DNA of 38,234 nucleotides from Ruminococcus sp. (GTDB lineage Bacteria; Bacillota; Clostridia; Oscillospirales; Ruminococcaceae). How positions within the stretch are numbered: the first letter of the stretch is position 1; every line of letters starts with the position of its first letter. Below the pieces are notes generated by a model. That model was not told the DNA's origin and did not search any database. It saw only the letters and a program-made list of their open reading frames with translations. Positions 7,446-14,944 of this stretch are shown in pieces. The position numbers and the translations under genes are program-made. The stretch covers positions 1 to 38,234 of the forward strand of contig JAFWSI010000048.1 of assembly GCA_017519415.1 (NCBI GenBank). Reading direction: 5' to 3'.

Positions 7446-9050
7446 TTACAGCAGTCCGTTTTCTTTCTTGAAGTCGATGAACTCCTCATAGGTGCCCTGT
7501 CTGTCGAGGCAGCCCTCGGGAAGTATCTCGATTATACGGTTCGCGGTGGTCTGCATTATCTCGTGGTCGTGGGAAGCAAGGAGAACTACTCCCTTGAAGC
7601 TGATAAGGCTGTTGTTCACGGCGGTAATGCTTTCAAGGTCAAGGTGGTTGGTGGGACGGTCAAGCACCAGCACATTGGAGCCGAAAAGCATCATACGGGA
7701 GAACATACATCTTACCTTTTCGCCGCCGGAGAGTACGTTTACGGGCTTGTATACGTCGTCTCCCGAGAAGAGCATACGGCCTAAAAAGCCGCGGAGATAG
7801 GTCTCGGTCTCGTCCTTCACGGAGTACTGTCTTATCCAGTCAAGTATGGACAGCTCGCAGCCGTTGAAGTAATCAGAATTGTCAACGGGCATATATGAGG
7901 TGGTCACGGAAACTCCCCACTTGAAGCTTCCGGAGTCGGGCTGCTCCTCCTCCATGAGTATCTTGAAGAGCATGGTGATAGCCTGCTCGCTTTCGCCGAT
8001 AAATGCCACCTTGTCCGTTCTGCCGAGGGTGAAGCTCACATTATCGAGGAGTTTTACACCGTCAACGGTCTTGGTAAGTCCATCCACCTGAAGTATATCC
8101 TTGCCAAGCTCCCTGTCCATATCGAAGCCGATGAAGGGGTATCTTCTGCTTGAAGCGGGGAGCTCCTCAACGGTAAGCTTCTCGATGAGCTTGCGGCGCG
8201 AGGTCGCCTGGTTGGATTTGGATTTATTGGCTGAGAAACGGGCGATGAAGTCCTTGAGTTCCTTTATCTTTTCCTCGTTCTTCTTGTTCTGCTGCTTTAT
8301 CATGCGCTGTATGAGCTGGCTGGATTCGTACCAGAACTCATAGTTGCCGACGTACATCTTTATCTTGTTGTAGTCAATATCGACTATATGTGTGCAGACG
8401 TTATTGAGGAAGTGACGGTCGTGGGACACGACGATGACGGTACCGAAGTATTCGGAGAGGAATTCCTCCAGCCAGCGCACCGCGTCTATATCGAGGTGGT
8501 TGGTGGGCTCGTCCAGGAGGATTATGTCGGGATTGCCGAAAAGAGCCTGTGCAAGCAGCACCTTTACCTTTTCGTTGCCCGAGAGCGATGACATCTGTGA
8601 ATAGAGTATATCCTCGGGGAGTCCCAGACCCTGTATGAGCTTTGAAGCGTCGGATTCAGCCTCCCAGCCGTTGAGCTCTGCAAATTCACCCTCCAGCTCG
8701 GAAGCCTTGACGCCGTCCTCCTCGGAGAAGTCCTCCTTGGCGTAGAGGGCGTCCTTTTCCTGCATTATCTCGTACAGGCGGGCGTTGCCCATAATTACGG
8801 TGTTGAGAACTGTATACTCGTCATATGCGAAGTGGTCCTGCTTGAGAACGCTGAGGCGCTCTTCCTTAGGCATTACGACCTCACCCGAGGCAGGCTCGAG
8901 CTCGCCGCAGAGAACGCGGAGAAAGGTGGATTTGCCTGCGCCGTTGGCGCCTATAACGCCGTAGCAGTTTCCGTTTGTGAATTTAAGGTTTACGTTTTTG
9001 AAAAGTGTAGAGCCGCCGAACTGGACGCTCACATTGCTTACTGTTATCAT
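7446..9050 (-). CDS. ABC-F family ATPase (YkpA/YbiT-like)
   Basis: This 534-aa soluble protein has two ATP-binding cassettes and no membrane domain, the ABC-F layout of ribosome-associated factors and some antibiotic-resistance proteins. Cassette 1 is intact: Walker A GANGAGKST (residues 34-42), signature LSGNEK, and Walker B/D-loop LLDEPTNHLD. A charged, Lys-rich linker of about 80 residues follows. Cassette 2 is unusual. Its Walker A position reads GESEQAITM, and Walker B ends LDRPTNHLD with Arg in place of the catalytic Glu, although its signature LSGGEK is intact. It is probably a translation factor acting at the ribosomal E site; resistance activity is possible but not shown. AAAGGAT precedes the ATG. 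Confidence 0.9.
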   Translation of the reverse strand: MITVSNVSVQFGGSTLFKNVNLKFTNGNCYGVIGANGAGKSTFLRVLCGELEPASGEVVMPKEERLSVLKQDHFAYDEYTVLNTVIMGNARLYEIMQEKDALYAKEDFSEEDGVKASELEGEFAELNGWEAESDASKLIQGLGLPEDILYSQMSSLSGNEKVKVLLAQALFGNPDIILLDEPTNHLDIDAVRWLEEFLSEYFGTVIVVSHDRHFLNNVCTHIVDIDYNKIKMYVGNYEFWYESSQLIQRMIKQQNKKNEEKIKELKDFIARFSANKSKSNQATSRRKLIEKLTVEELPASSRRYPFIGFDMDRELGKDILQVDGLTKTVDGVKLLDNVSFTLGRTDKVAFIGESEQAITMLFKILMEEEQPDSGSFKWGVSVTTSYMPVDNSDYFNGCELSILDWIRQYSVKDETETYLRGFLGRMLFSGDDVYKPVNVLSGGEKVRCMFSRMMLFGSNVLVLDRPTNHLDLESITAVNNSLISFKGVVLLASHDHEIMQTTANRIIEILPEGCLDRQGTYEEFIDFKKENGLL

Positions 9051-9096
9051 TTTTTATCCTTTCTCAAATCAATTATCACTTTGCAATAATTCATTC

Positions 9097-9193
9097 AGTT
9101 TAGAGTTGATGTGTTCGCTTCGCTGATATTATTTAAATAATACCGCCGCAGGCGGCACCATAGCTTTCAACTCTCAATTCTAAACTCTAAACT
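9097..9193. repeat. 97-bp palindromic intergenic element (MITE-like)
   Basis: Perfect 11-bp terminal inverted repeats, AGTTTAGAGTT (9097-9107) and AACTCTAAACT (9183-9193), enclose a 16-bp perfect palindrome (9127-9142) and a GC hairpin, CCGCC-GCA-GGCGG (9143-9155). It lies between the ABC-F promoter and start codon, so it is transcribed in the ABC-F leader. No coding capacity. Confidence 0.75.
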
Positions 9194-9232
9194 ATGTGTT
9201 TTATAAGCTTGTCTTAATACACAACAAAAAAT

Positions 9233-9261
9233 ATTATACCATATTTAGCAAGTCTTGTAAA
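9233..9261 (-). promoter_or_regulatory. Sigma-A promoter of the ABC-F gene
   Basis: On the minus strand TTTACA (9256-9261), a 17-bp spacer and TATAAT (9233-9238). It lies just past the terminator of the upstream RNA and gives a leader of about 175 nt. Confidence 0.8.
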
Positions 9262-9264
9262 GAC

Positions 9265-9307
9265 AAAAAAATCCCGATACCGAAGAACACTGAAACTTCG
9301 GCATCGG
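9265..9307 (-). terminator. Terminator of the candidate small RNA
   Basis: A 12-bp stem with one mismatch (9296-9307 with 9274-9285) is followed on the minus strand by seven U (9265-9271). Confidence 0.85.
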
Positions 9308-9404
9308 TAATGAGGATGATTTTTTAAAGCCCTGTAAGGCTTTGATAGAAAGCAAACACGTTGCCCTCTGCGGTTTAGAATAAAATCTTCGGGAATTATT
9401 CTAT
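9265..9404 (-). ncRNA. Candidate structured small RNA or attenuator leader (~140 nt)
   Basis: This is a free-standing transcription unit on the minus strand: promoter at 9411-9439, predicted start near 9404, and a strong terminator ending at 9265. Between them are a 7-bp stem, AGAATAA...TTATTCT near the 5' end, a small GCAA/TTGC hairpin, and AAAGCC-TTACAG-GGCTTT. The 5' hairpin loop contains CCGAAGA, complementary to TCTTCGG in the 3' arm of the terminator stem, so an alternative fold is possible. I match it to no known RNA family. An open reading frame crosses the region, but its ATG (9420) lies upstream of the transcription start. It could be a trans-acting RNA or an attenuator for the ABC-F gene. 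Confidence 0.55.
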
Positions 9405-9410
9405 GCTCTA

Positions 9411-9439
9411 ATGATACCATACATTTTTAACGTCATCAA
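9411..9439 (-). promoter_or_regulatory. Promoter of the candidate small RNA
   Basis: On the minus strand TTGATG (9434-9439), a 17-bp spacer and TATCAT (9411-9416). It lies 55 nt past the stop codon of the SulP gene. No separate terminator for that gene was seen, so SulP transcripts may also read into this unit. Confidence 0.75.
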
Positions 9440-9493
9440 CTCATTTTTTGAAGATTAGGTGGAAAAAACAACGAACTGATGGCGAAGTGTATT

Positions 9494-11188
9494 TTACGCA
9501 CCGGCTCTTTTTGCCGAGATCTCGTTCTCCAGCTCCTCGGCTCTTATAAGGGCTGTATCGATATGGTCGCAGAAGTTCTCTTTGCCCACCTGATCAATAA
9601 AGCCTGCCTTGGTCATGACGCGCATGGGCTGCTCGTTGACGTGGGAGAATATCACCTTAACGTTATGGCGCTCACAGCGCTTTACGATACGCATGAGAGC
9701 CTCGGCGCCAGTAGCGTCCATAGCGGGAACGTTCCTCATTCTTATGCAGAGAACGTCGATGTTCTTGTCGCTGAGCACGTACTTGTACTTATCCGAGGCC
9801 GCAAAGAACATGGGGCCGTTTATCTCGAATACGCGGGTATTCTTCGGTATCTTCTTGAGGAGGATATTATCGGGATCGGTGTCCTCGTCGTCCACGTCAA
9901 CCCATGCGTGAGCCTCGGTAACGTCGGCCATGCGCTTCATGAAGAGGAGAGCTGCCATTACCATGCCTACGCCGATAGCCACCACAAGGTCGAATACCAC
10001 GGTGAGTATGAGAGTCACGAAGAGTACGGCTATATCGCTCTTGGGAGCGGTCTTTACAGTGTTCCTGATGTTTCTCCAGCCGCACATATTATAGGCAACT
10101 ATAAAGAGTATAGCCGCAATGGTGGGCATGGGTATGTATGAAGCATAGGGCATGAGTATTACGAGTATAACAACGAGCACTACGGAGTGCACCATTCCCG
10201 ATATGGGAGTACGTCCGCCGTTCTTTACGTTTGCGGCAGTACGGGCGATAGCTCCCGTAGCGGGTATGCCTCCGAAAAAGGCGGAGCCGATATTGGCTGT
10301 ACCCTGTGCGATGAGCTCCATATTGGAGCGGTGCTTCGAGCCTATCATACCGTCGGCAACAACGCAGGAGAGCAGGGACTCAACGGCTGCCAGTACCGCT
10401 ATGGTGAAGGCATTGGGGATAAGAGCCCTTACCCTTGCGAAGGTGAACTCGGGCATAGCAAATTTGGGAAGATCGTTGGATATGGTGTAGAGGCTGCCTA
10501 TGGTATTCACGTTCATTCCGCTGAGTTTTACCAGCAGCGAACAGACTACCACAGCGATCAGGGAAGCAGGTACTTTTTCCAGCTTTTTCGGCCAGAGAAT
10601 AAGTATGGCAAGGGATATGAGACCTACCACAAGGGCCTGCCAGTTGAGGGTGCCGATACAGTCTGCTATCTCCTTTACCTTGTCTATGGTCTCAACGGGC
10701 TTGTTTCTGAATGTGAGCCCGAGAAAGTCCTTTACCTGTCCGAGAAGTATGGTGACGGCGATACCGAAAGTAAAGCCCGTGGTAATTGTGCCGGGTATGT
10801 ATTTTATCAGTGCTCCGAAGCGGCAGAAGCCCATGATTATAAGGATAATGCCTGCCATTATGGCGGATATTGCAAGTCCGTCCATGCCCTCGGCCGCAAC
10901 TATTCCCGCAACGGTAGTTGCAAAGGCTGCCGTGGGACCTGCGATCTGAACGCGGCTTCCGCCAAGGAAAGAAACGATAAAGCCTGCGATAATAGCGGTG
11001 TAAAGTCCCTGTTCGGGACCGACTCCCGACGCCAGTGCCAGTGCTATGGAGAGGGGAAGGGCGATTATCGCAACGATGATTCCCGCTATGACGTCCTTGA
11101 CGAACTGCTCCTTTGAATATGTTTTCATTACCGAGAAAAGCTTCGGTTTCAGCTTTTCCTCCGTTGGTTTCACTGCCTTTTCAGCCAT
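9494..11188 (-). CDS. SulP-family anion transporter with STAS domain
   Basis: This 564-aa protein has a hydrophobic SulP core (about residues 30-430, ten or more helices) with family sequences such as GLYTAIIAGFIVSFLGGS, VQIAGPTAAF and GGIPATGAIART. A cytoplasmic STAS domain follows at about residues 460-550 (RNVPAMDATGAEAL). The family moves sulfate, bicarbonate or other anions, often with Na+ or H+. The substrate is not evident here, since there are no sulfate-assimilation or carbonic anhydrase genes nearby. AGAGGTTAGTGAA precedes the ATG, and the gene has its own promoter. Confidence 0.93.
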   Translation of the reverse strand: MAEKAVKPTEEKLKPKLFSVMKTYSKEQFVKDVIAGIIVAIIALPLSIALALASGVGPEQGLYTAIIAGFIVSFLGGSRVQIAGPTAAFATTVAGIVAAEGMDGLAISAIMAGIILIIMGFCRFGALIKYIPGTITTGFTFGIAVTILLGQVKDFLGLTFRNKPVETIDKVKEIADCIGTLNWQALVVGLISLAILILWPKKLEKVPASLIAVVVCSLLVKLSGMNVNTIGSLYTISNDLPKFAMPEFTFARVRALIPNAFTIAVLAAVESLLSCVVADGMIGSKHRSNMELIAQGTANIGSAFFGGIPATGAIARTAANVKNGGRTPISGMVHSVVLVVILVILMPYASYIPMPTIAAILFIVAYNMCGWRNIRNTVKTAPKSDIAVLFVTLILTVVFDLVVAIGVGMVMAALLFMKRMADVTEAHAWVDVDDEDTDPDNILLKKIPKNTRVFEINGPMFFAASDKYKYVLSDKNIDVLCIRMRNVPAMDATGAEALMRIVKRCERHNVKVIFSHVNEQPMRVMTKAGFIDQVGKENFCDHIDTALIRAEELENEISAKRAGA

Positions 11189-11242
11189 TTCACTAACCTC
11201 TTTTTCTCTTAAAAATCTCTTGCAAGCAAACGCAACGTTTCT

Positions 11243-11271
11243 ATTATACTACTAAAAATAGCGGTTTTCAA
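11243..11271 (-). promoter_or_regulatory. Sigma-A promoter of the SulP gene
   Basis: On the minus strand TTGAAA (11266-11271), a 17-bp spacer and TATAAT (11243-11248), about 55 nt before the start codon. Confidence 0.85.
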
Positions 11272-11374
11272 GTGATTTTTAACAGGGAGAAAAAATTTGT
11301 CGGATTATATATATTCCTGTGGACTGTTGAGAAATCATTCAGCATTTTTAAGGCATTTTCCGCTTATAAAAGCA

Positions 11375-11400
11375 GAAAGGACTGCATTTGCAGTCCTTTC
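11375..11400 (-). terminator. Weak terminator-like hairpin
   Basis: A 12-bp perfect inverted repeat (11375-11386 with 11389-11400, core AAAGGACTGCA). On the minus strand it leads into CTGCTTTTAT. It lies 28 nt past the small ORF ending at 11429. The T tract is short, so terminator activity is uncertain. Confidence 0.45.
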
Positions 11401-11428
11401 CCGTTAGTTTTTCTGTTTTTTCCTTATC

Positions 11429-11566
11429 TCATGTACAGATACCGCAAGCTTTTCTGAATGGAGCATGGCTGACATATGAGTCTGTATACATTTCCTTGTT
11501 TATACCGCTCTCGGGAGTCCTGTTGGATATTTTCCTGCCGATATACCGGACTGTCAGCAGTATCAT
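11429..11566 (-). CDS. Possible 45-aa small protein
   Basis: ATG at 11566 has GGGAG nine nt upstream and encodes 45 residues ending ...RKACGICT, with a CxxC pair near the C-terminus. It lies between the terminator of the lipoprotein operon (11597-11622) and a hairpin at 11375-11400. I saw no promoter of its own, so expression would need read-through. I recognise no family. The Shine-Dalgarno and the flanking hairpins are the only support. Longer plus-strand frames over the same bases lack a ribosome binding site. Confidence 0.35.
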   Translation of the reverse strand: MILLTVRYIGRKISNRTPESGINKEMYTDSYVSHAPFRKACGICT

Positions 11567-11596
11567 AATCAGTGTCTCCCTTCGGTAATGATGCAG

Positions 11597-11622
11597 AAAA
11601 AATGTCAGCATATGCTGACATT
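11597..11622 (-). terminator. Terminator of the nth-cobB-lipoprotein operon
   Basis: A perfect 22-bp palindrome, AATGTCAGCATATGCTGACATT (11601-11622), runs on the minus strand into T residues (11597-11602). It overlaps the lipoprotein stop codon by two nt. Confidence 0.85.
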
Positions 11623-12331
11623 AATTGGGCTTTATCTCGGAAGAGCAGAGCTCACGCCACCTTACGTAAAAATCCCCGCTGCGCACCAGAGTCAAAGCCT
11701 CGGAGGCGTTTTTGTCGGCGGAGCAGCTGCTGTATCGCCGTGTCGTCTCAGATATACGGAATATCCTGCCGCCTGTGACAATATCCGCGAACAGGTACTC
11801 CTGCATATCGGGTACATCTTCCGCTTCGGAGGCGGTCTTTACGTCGGGAGCTGTGCCCGTATCGGCATTCTCCGTGAGTTCTCTCAGCCTTGTAAGCTGA
11901 GTTTCTGACAGAATGCCCAGCTCACAGGTATTGCCGAAGAGCATGAAGTCGTCCTCAGCAGTTTCGGAGATATATGCTTTCAGCCAGCGGTCGTCGTCCA
12001 GCTGATAGTTTCCGGAGCATTGTCCGTCCTTGGTGCAAAGGCGGTTCGACTCGTTGATAAGTCCTTCGTTATGCATATAAAATCCGCACCAAACCCGTCC
12101 GTCATTCTCAATGATAAGGTCGGATTTGGTGTAGGAATCGGGTCTGTACAGCCGCTCCCTGTAAAGGACGCGGCTGCCCGGGCTTTTTATTTCAGTTGCG
12201 GAGGCGGCGGGATTTACTACCTCCGTAACGCTTTGGTTGGTTGGAGGCTGCGTATCTCGGGGAACGGTTGCTCCCGCGCCGCAGCCTGCCAGTAAGAGGG
12301 TTGATAAAGCGGCCAATGTCATATACTTCAT
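11621..12331 (-). CDS. Secreted lipoprotein of unknown function
   Basis: The ATG at 12331 follows AGGGGGC and gives 236 aa starting with a lipoprotein signal: MKYMTLAALSTLLLAGCG, lipobox LLAGC with the lipidated Cys at residue 17. A Thr/Pro/Ser-rich stretch follows, then a soluble domain with several Cys (VWCGFYM, LCTKDGQC, NTCELG, RYSSCS) that could form disulfides outside the cell. No family was recognised. It is the last gene of the operon, 11 nt after the Sir2 gene. An upstream in-frame start at 12379 would run into the Sir2 coding end and lacks a good ribosome binding site. Confidence 0.8.
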   Translation of the reverse strand: MKYMTLAALSTLLLAGCGAGATVPRDTQPPTNQSVTEVVNPAASATEIKSPGSRVLYRERLYRPDSYTKSDLIIENDGRVWCGFYMHNEGLINESNRLCTKDGQCSGNYQLDDDRWLKAYISETAEDDFMLFGNTCELGILSETQLTRLRELTENADTGTAPDVKTASEAEDVPDMQEYLFADIVTGGRIFRISETTRRYSSCSADKNASEALTLVRSGDFYVRWRELCSSEIKPN

Positions 12332-12342
12332 GGCATAGCCCC

Positions 12343-13056
12343 CTAAATCCTTGAAAAGACTTCTCCTATCCTGTCGCATATGAGAAGATCGGCATTGCTG
12401 TCCATCTGAGTGGGCGCCATATTTACTATGACGAGGTTCTTTCCCCTGAAATAGCGGATAAGTCCCGCGGCAGGGTAGACGTTCAGCGAGGTGCCGCCTA
12501 TAATGAGAGTGTCTGCATTTGATATGGAGCGGACTGCTCCGCTCACCGTACTGTCGTCCAGCGCTTCCTCATAAAGCACCACATCGGGCTTCACGATACC
12601 GCCGCACTGACATTTCGGGACTCCCTCGGAGTCAATTATATACCGGACATCATGGAATTTGCCGCATTTTGTGCAGTAATTGCGCAGAACGCTGCCGTGG
12701 AGCTCATATACCTGTTTGCTGCCCGCAGCCTGATGAAGGCCGTCGATATTCTGAGTGACAACTGCGGAGAGCCTGCCCTCCTTTTCCCACTCCGCCAGCT
12801 TCAGATGAGCGGCATTGGGCTTTGCGTCAAGGCAGAGCATCTTGGCTCTGTAAAAGCGGTAGAATTCCTCTGTTTTATCCATGAAAAAGCTGTGGCTGAG
12901 AATGGTCTCGGGGGGATAATCCCACTGCTGACTGTAAAGACCGTCAACGCTGCGGAAGTCGGGTATGCCGCTTTCCGTGGATACTCCCGCGCCGCCGAAG
13001 AAGACGATGCTGTGTGAGCCTTCGATTATTTCTCTGAGCTTTTCAATGTTATCCAT
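12343..13056 (-). CDS. cobB: Sir2-family NAD-dependent protein deacylase
   Basis: This 237-aa sirtuin has the NAD-binding motif GAGVSTESGIPDFRS (about residues 22-37), TQNIDGLHQ, the catalytic His in ELHGS, four zinc Cys in two pairs (CTKC and CQCGG) and GTSLNVYPA. It would remove acyl groups from protein lysines using NAD+, giving nicotinamide and O-acyl-ADP-ribose. The ATG at 13056 has GGTGAT just upstream and lies one nt after the yjbQ stop; a TTG at 13068 is possible but weaker. The nearby genes do not reveal a dedicated substrate. Confidence 0.93.
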   Translation of the reverse strand: MDNIEKLREIIEGSHSIVFFGGAGVSTESGIPDFRSVDGLYSQQWDYPPETILSHSFFMDKTEEFYRFYRAKMLCLDAKPNAAHLKLAEWEKEGRLSAVVTQNIDGLHQAAGSKQVYELHGSVLRNYCTKCGKFHDVRYIIDSEGVPKCQCGGIVKPDVVLYEEALDDSTVSGAVRSISNADTLIIGGTSLNVYPAAGLIRYFRGKNLVIVNMAPTQMDSNADLLICDRIGEVFSRI

Positions 13057-13057
13057 A

Positions 13058-13453
13058 TCAATCACCAATGACCTTTACGAAAAACTTTCTTGTTCTCGGT
13101 CCGTCGAACTCGCAGAAGTATATATCCTGCCATGTTCCCAGCACCAGCTTTCCTCCGCTGATTATCAGTGTTTCGCTGGCGCCGACGGCCGATGATTTTA
13201 TATGCGCGTCGGAATTTCCCTCTGCGTGGCGGAAGCTCTGAAGGTCAGGGAAGAATCTGTCCATACCCTTGATGAAGTCCGTCTGGACGTCGGGATCCGC
13301 GTTTTCATTTATCGTTATGGCAGCCGTGGTGTGGGGACAGAAAACTATACAAAGCCCCTCCAGCACCCCGCTTTCCTTTACAGCCTCGTTGACCTCCCGC
13401 GTTATGTCCACAAGTCCTTCTGCGGGAGTGCTTAATTTGAAATTGAAAAGCAT
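13058..13453 (-). CDS. YjbQ family protein (UPF0047)
   Basis: This 131-aa protein carries the family hallmarks CPHTTAAITINENADPDV and the HAEGNSDAHIKSS segment, whose His residues line the putative metal site, then GTWQDIYFCEFDGPR. The family spans all domains of life and has been linked to weak thiamine-phosphate synthase activity, but its true role is unsettled. Length is normal. AAAGGAAA lies ahead of the ATG. It sits between the DUF4177-like gene (20 nt) and cobB (1 nt). Confidence 0.92.
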   Translation of the reverse strand: MLFNFKLSTPAEGLVDITREVNEAVKESGVLEGLCIVFCPHTTAAITINENADPDVQTDFIKGMDRFFPDLQSFRHAEGNSDAHIKSSAVGASETLIISGGKLVLGTWQDIYFCEFDGPRTRKFFVKVIGD

Positions 13454-13473
13454 GGTAGTTTCCTTTCGTATGA

Positions 13474-13650
13474 TTATGAGTATTGTATTTCTCTCTGGAG
13501 GAGAACAACTATGACTCCTCTGAGGTCGGCGGAAACATCAACGGTCATGCTGACTGTTTCCCAGCCCTCAGCCGCTTTCTCGGCCAAAGATTTTTCGACG
13601 TTTTCGTAGGTCTTCTGCTTCCTGAATTCTATGATCTTGAACTCTTTCAT
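13474..13650 (-). CDS. 58-aa DUF4177-like protein
   Basis: This short gene overlaps the nth stop codon by 3 bases (ATGA arrangement) and has GGAG eight nt before the ATG. The product starts MKEFKIIEFRKQK and contains AEKAAEGWETVS, then a hydrophobic strand GVIVVLLQRE. The pattern of beta strands around a Gly-Trp turn (EGWE) matches the small DUF4177 family. No function is known. It ends 20 nt before yjbQ, so it belongs to the same operon. Confidence 0.8.
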   Translation of the reverse strand: MKEFKIIEFRKQKTYENVEKSLAEKAAEGWETVSMTVDVSADLRGVIVVLLQREIQYS

Positions 13651-14303
13651 TTCTTCTTCTCCGTTGCTGATATTTGTTCCGCGTAGTATTTACAAAAATA
13701 GCTTAGTGGGCATTTTTCGCATTTTGGCTTGCGGGCGGTGCATATATCCCGTCCGAATTCAACTGTTCTGTGGCAGAAGTCTGAAGAGGACTCCGGCGGC
13801 AGGAGCTTCACCAGATCCTTTTCCACCTTTGCGGGCTCCTTGTTTTTTGTGAGCCCGAGTCTGCCTGTTATGCGTATACAGTGAGTATCCGTCACCACAG
13901 CAGGCTTTCCGAAGACGTCCCCCAGCATGAGGTTCGCCGTCTTTCTTCCTATACCCGAAAGCGTGAGAAGCTCCTCCATGGTATCGGGGACCTCTCCGCC
14001 GAAATCATTTATGAGCTGTCCTGCCATTTCTTTAAGGCTTTTGGCCTTGTTTCTGTAGAAGCCGCAGGGCTTGACGTCCTGTTCCAGCTCTGCAAGGTCG
14101 GCCTCGGCGAAGGACCTGAGGTCGGGGTACTTTTTAAAAAGAGCCTTTGTAACTATGTTCACGCGGGCGTCGGTGCACTGTGCAGCCAGACGCGCTGCGA
14201 ACATGAGCTCATAGGGCTTTGTATAATCAAGGGTGCAGGCTGCTTCGGGGTAGAGCTTCATGAGTTCTTTTTCAGCCAGCGCTGCAATTTCTTTTTTGGT
14301 CAT
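13647..14303 (-). CDS. nth: Endonuclease III (base-excision DNA glycosylase/AP lyase)
   Basis: This 218-aa enzyme has the helix-hairpin-helix LSGIGRKTANLML with the catalytic Lys, the catalytic Asp in VVTDTHCIRI, and a C-terminal 4Fe-4S cluster motif, C-x6-C-x2-C-x5-C, in the last 30 residues. It removes oxidised pyrimidines and cuts the abasic site. AAGGAGAC precedes the ATG, which overlaps the stop of the upstream membrane protein gene by 4 nt. Length and motifs are normal. Confidence 0.95.
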   Translation of the reverse strand: MTKKEIAALAEKELMKLYPEAACTLDYTKPYELMFAARLAAQCTDARVNIVTKALFKKYPDLRSFAEADLAELEQDVKPCGFYRNKAKSLKEMAGQLINDFGGEVPDTMEELLTLSGIGRKTANLMLGDVFGKPAVVTDTHCIRITGRLGLTKNKEPAKVEKDLVKLLPPESSSDFCHRTVEFGRDICTARKPKCEKCPLSYFCKYYAEQISATEKKK

Positions 14304-14659
14304 TCGGCGGTCTCCTTAAGGTTTTTCTGCTTTTCGAGAATACTGTCATAGACCTTGTACATTTTCTGCACGGTATTCTCGAGAAAGTAGTAATGCTTGA
14401 TATAGAAGCCCAGCAGTACCAGTATCATGGTGACCATTATGAGCACCGCAAGGTTTACGGTGAAAACAAGGACCGCGATAAAGACGGTGAGAATAATTGC
14501 AAAGAGCATGGTCACGAGGAAGTGTACGATGCGTTCGTGCTGCATGAAGGCTATTTTGTCCTTGTGCTCCGCCATTATGAGGCTGAGCTCAGCGGGATCC
14601 TGACAGCCGTCGAGACGCTTCTCGATATATTTCATATAATTTGTAAGATATTCGGTCAT
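14300..14659 (-). CDS. Two-TM membrane protein, first gene of the nth operon
   Basis: The chosen ATG (14659) has CACGGAG nine nt upstream and gives 119 aa; an ATG 9 nt earlier abuts the Shine-Dalgarno, and a TTG at 14680 is weaker. The product has an N-terminal helical region, two adjacent membrane helices (about residues 45-67 and 70-92) and a Lys-rich C-terminal helix that could form a coiled coil. No family recognised. It leads the operon from the consensus promoter at 14702-14730 and overlaps nth. Confidence 0.82.
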   Translation of the reverse strand: MTEYLTNYMKYIEKRLDGCQDPAELSLIMAEHKDKIAFMQHERIVHFLVTMLFAIILTVFIAVLVFTVNLAVLIMVTMILVLLGFYIKHYYFLENTVQKMYKVYDSILEKQKNLKETAE

Positions 14660-14701
14660 TTGTGCCATCTCCGTGAACAAAGTTTACGAAACTATATACA
14701 A

Positions 14702-14730
14702 ATTATATACCTTTTTGGCGATTATGTCAA
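14702..14730 (-). promoter_or_regulatory. Consensus sigma-A promoter of the nth operon
   Basis: On the minus strand TTGACA (14725-14730), a 17-bp spacer and TATAAT (14702-14707): both hexamers are perfect. Confidence 0.9.
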
Positions 14731-14877
14731 TAGATATAAAGTGAATTGTGAAAATCTTTTGATATTTACAGATGTGCATTTAAGCTTAATTTAATCTGAA
14801 ATTGAGCTATTTGTTTAAACGAGGAAGCGGCTGATTGTGCGTATATACGAAAATATTATCGTTTTTTGCGGCTCACA

Positions 14878-14906
14878 TTGATTTTTACTGAAATTATCGG
14901 TATAAT
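14878..14906 (+). promoter_or_regulatory. Promoter of the mannanase gene
   Basis: TTGATT (14878-14883), a 17-bp spacer and TATAAT (14901-14906), with AGGAGGA at about 14930-14935 before the ATG. The rest of 14731-14877 is AT-rich with no feature I could assign. Confidence 0.8.
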
Positions 14907-14944
14907 TAAAGTACAAGGACTTTTTTAATAGGAGGATACTTAAC

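Noticed and set aside
9214-9420. 68-aa open frame on the minus strand
   Set aside because: Its ATG lies upstream of the predicted transcription start, it has no Shine-Dalgarno, and it runs through a strong terminator and the next promoter.
10187-11116. Long plus-strand open frame opposite the SulP gene
   Set aside because: It is antisense to a clear transporter gene; its low-complexity composition is that of a complementary-strand shadow and it has no ribosome binding site.
11388-11588. 66-aa plus-strand open frame with a hydrophobic stretch
   Set aside because: No ribosome binding site or promoter; it overlaps the better-supported small minus-strand frame and the hairpin at 11375-11400.
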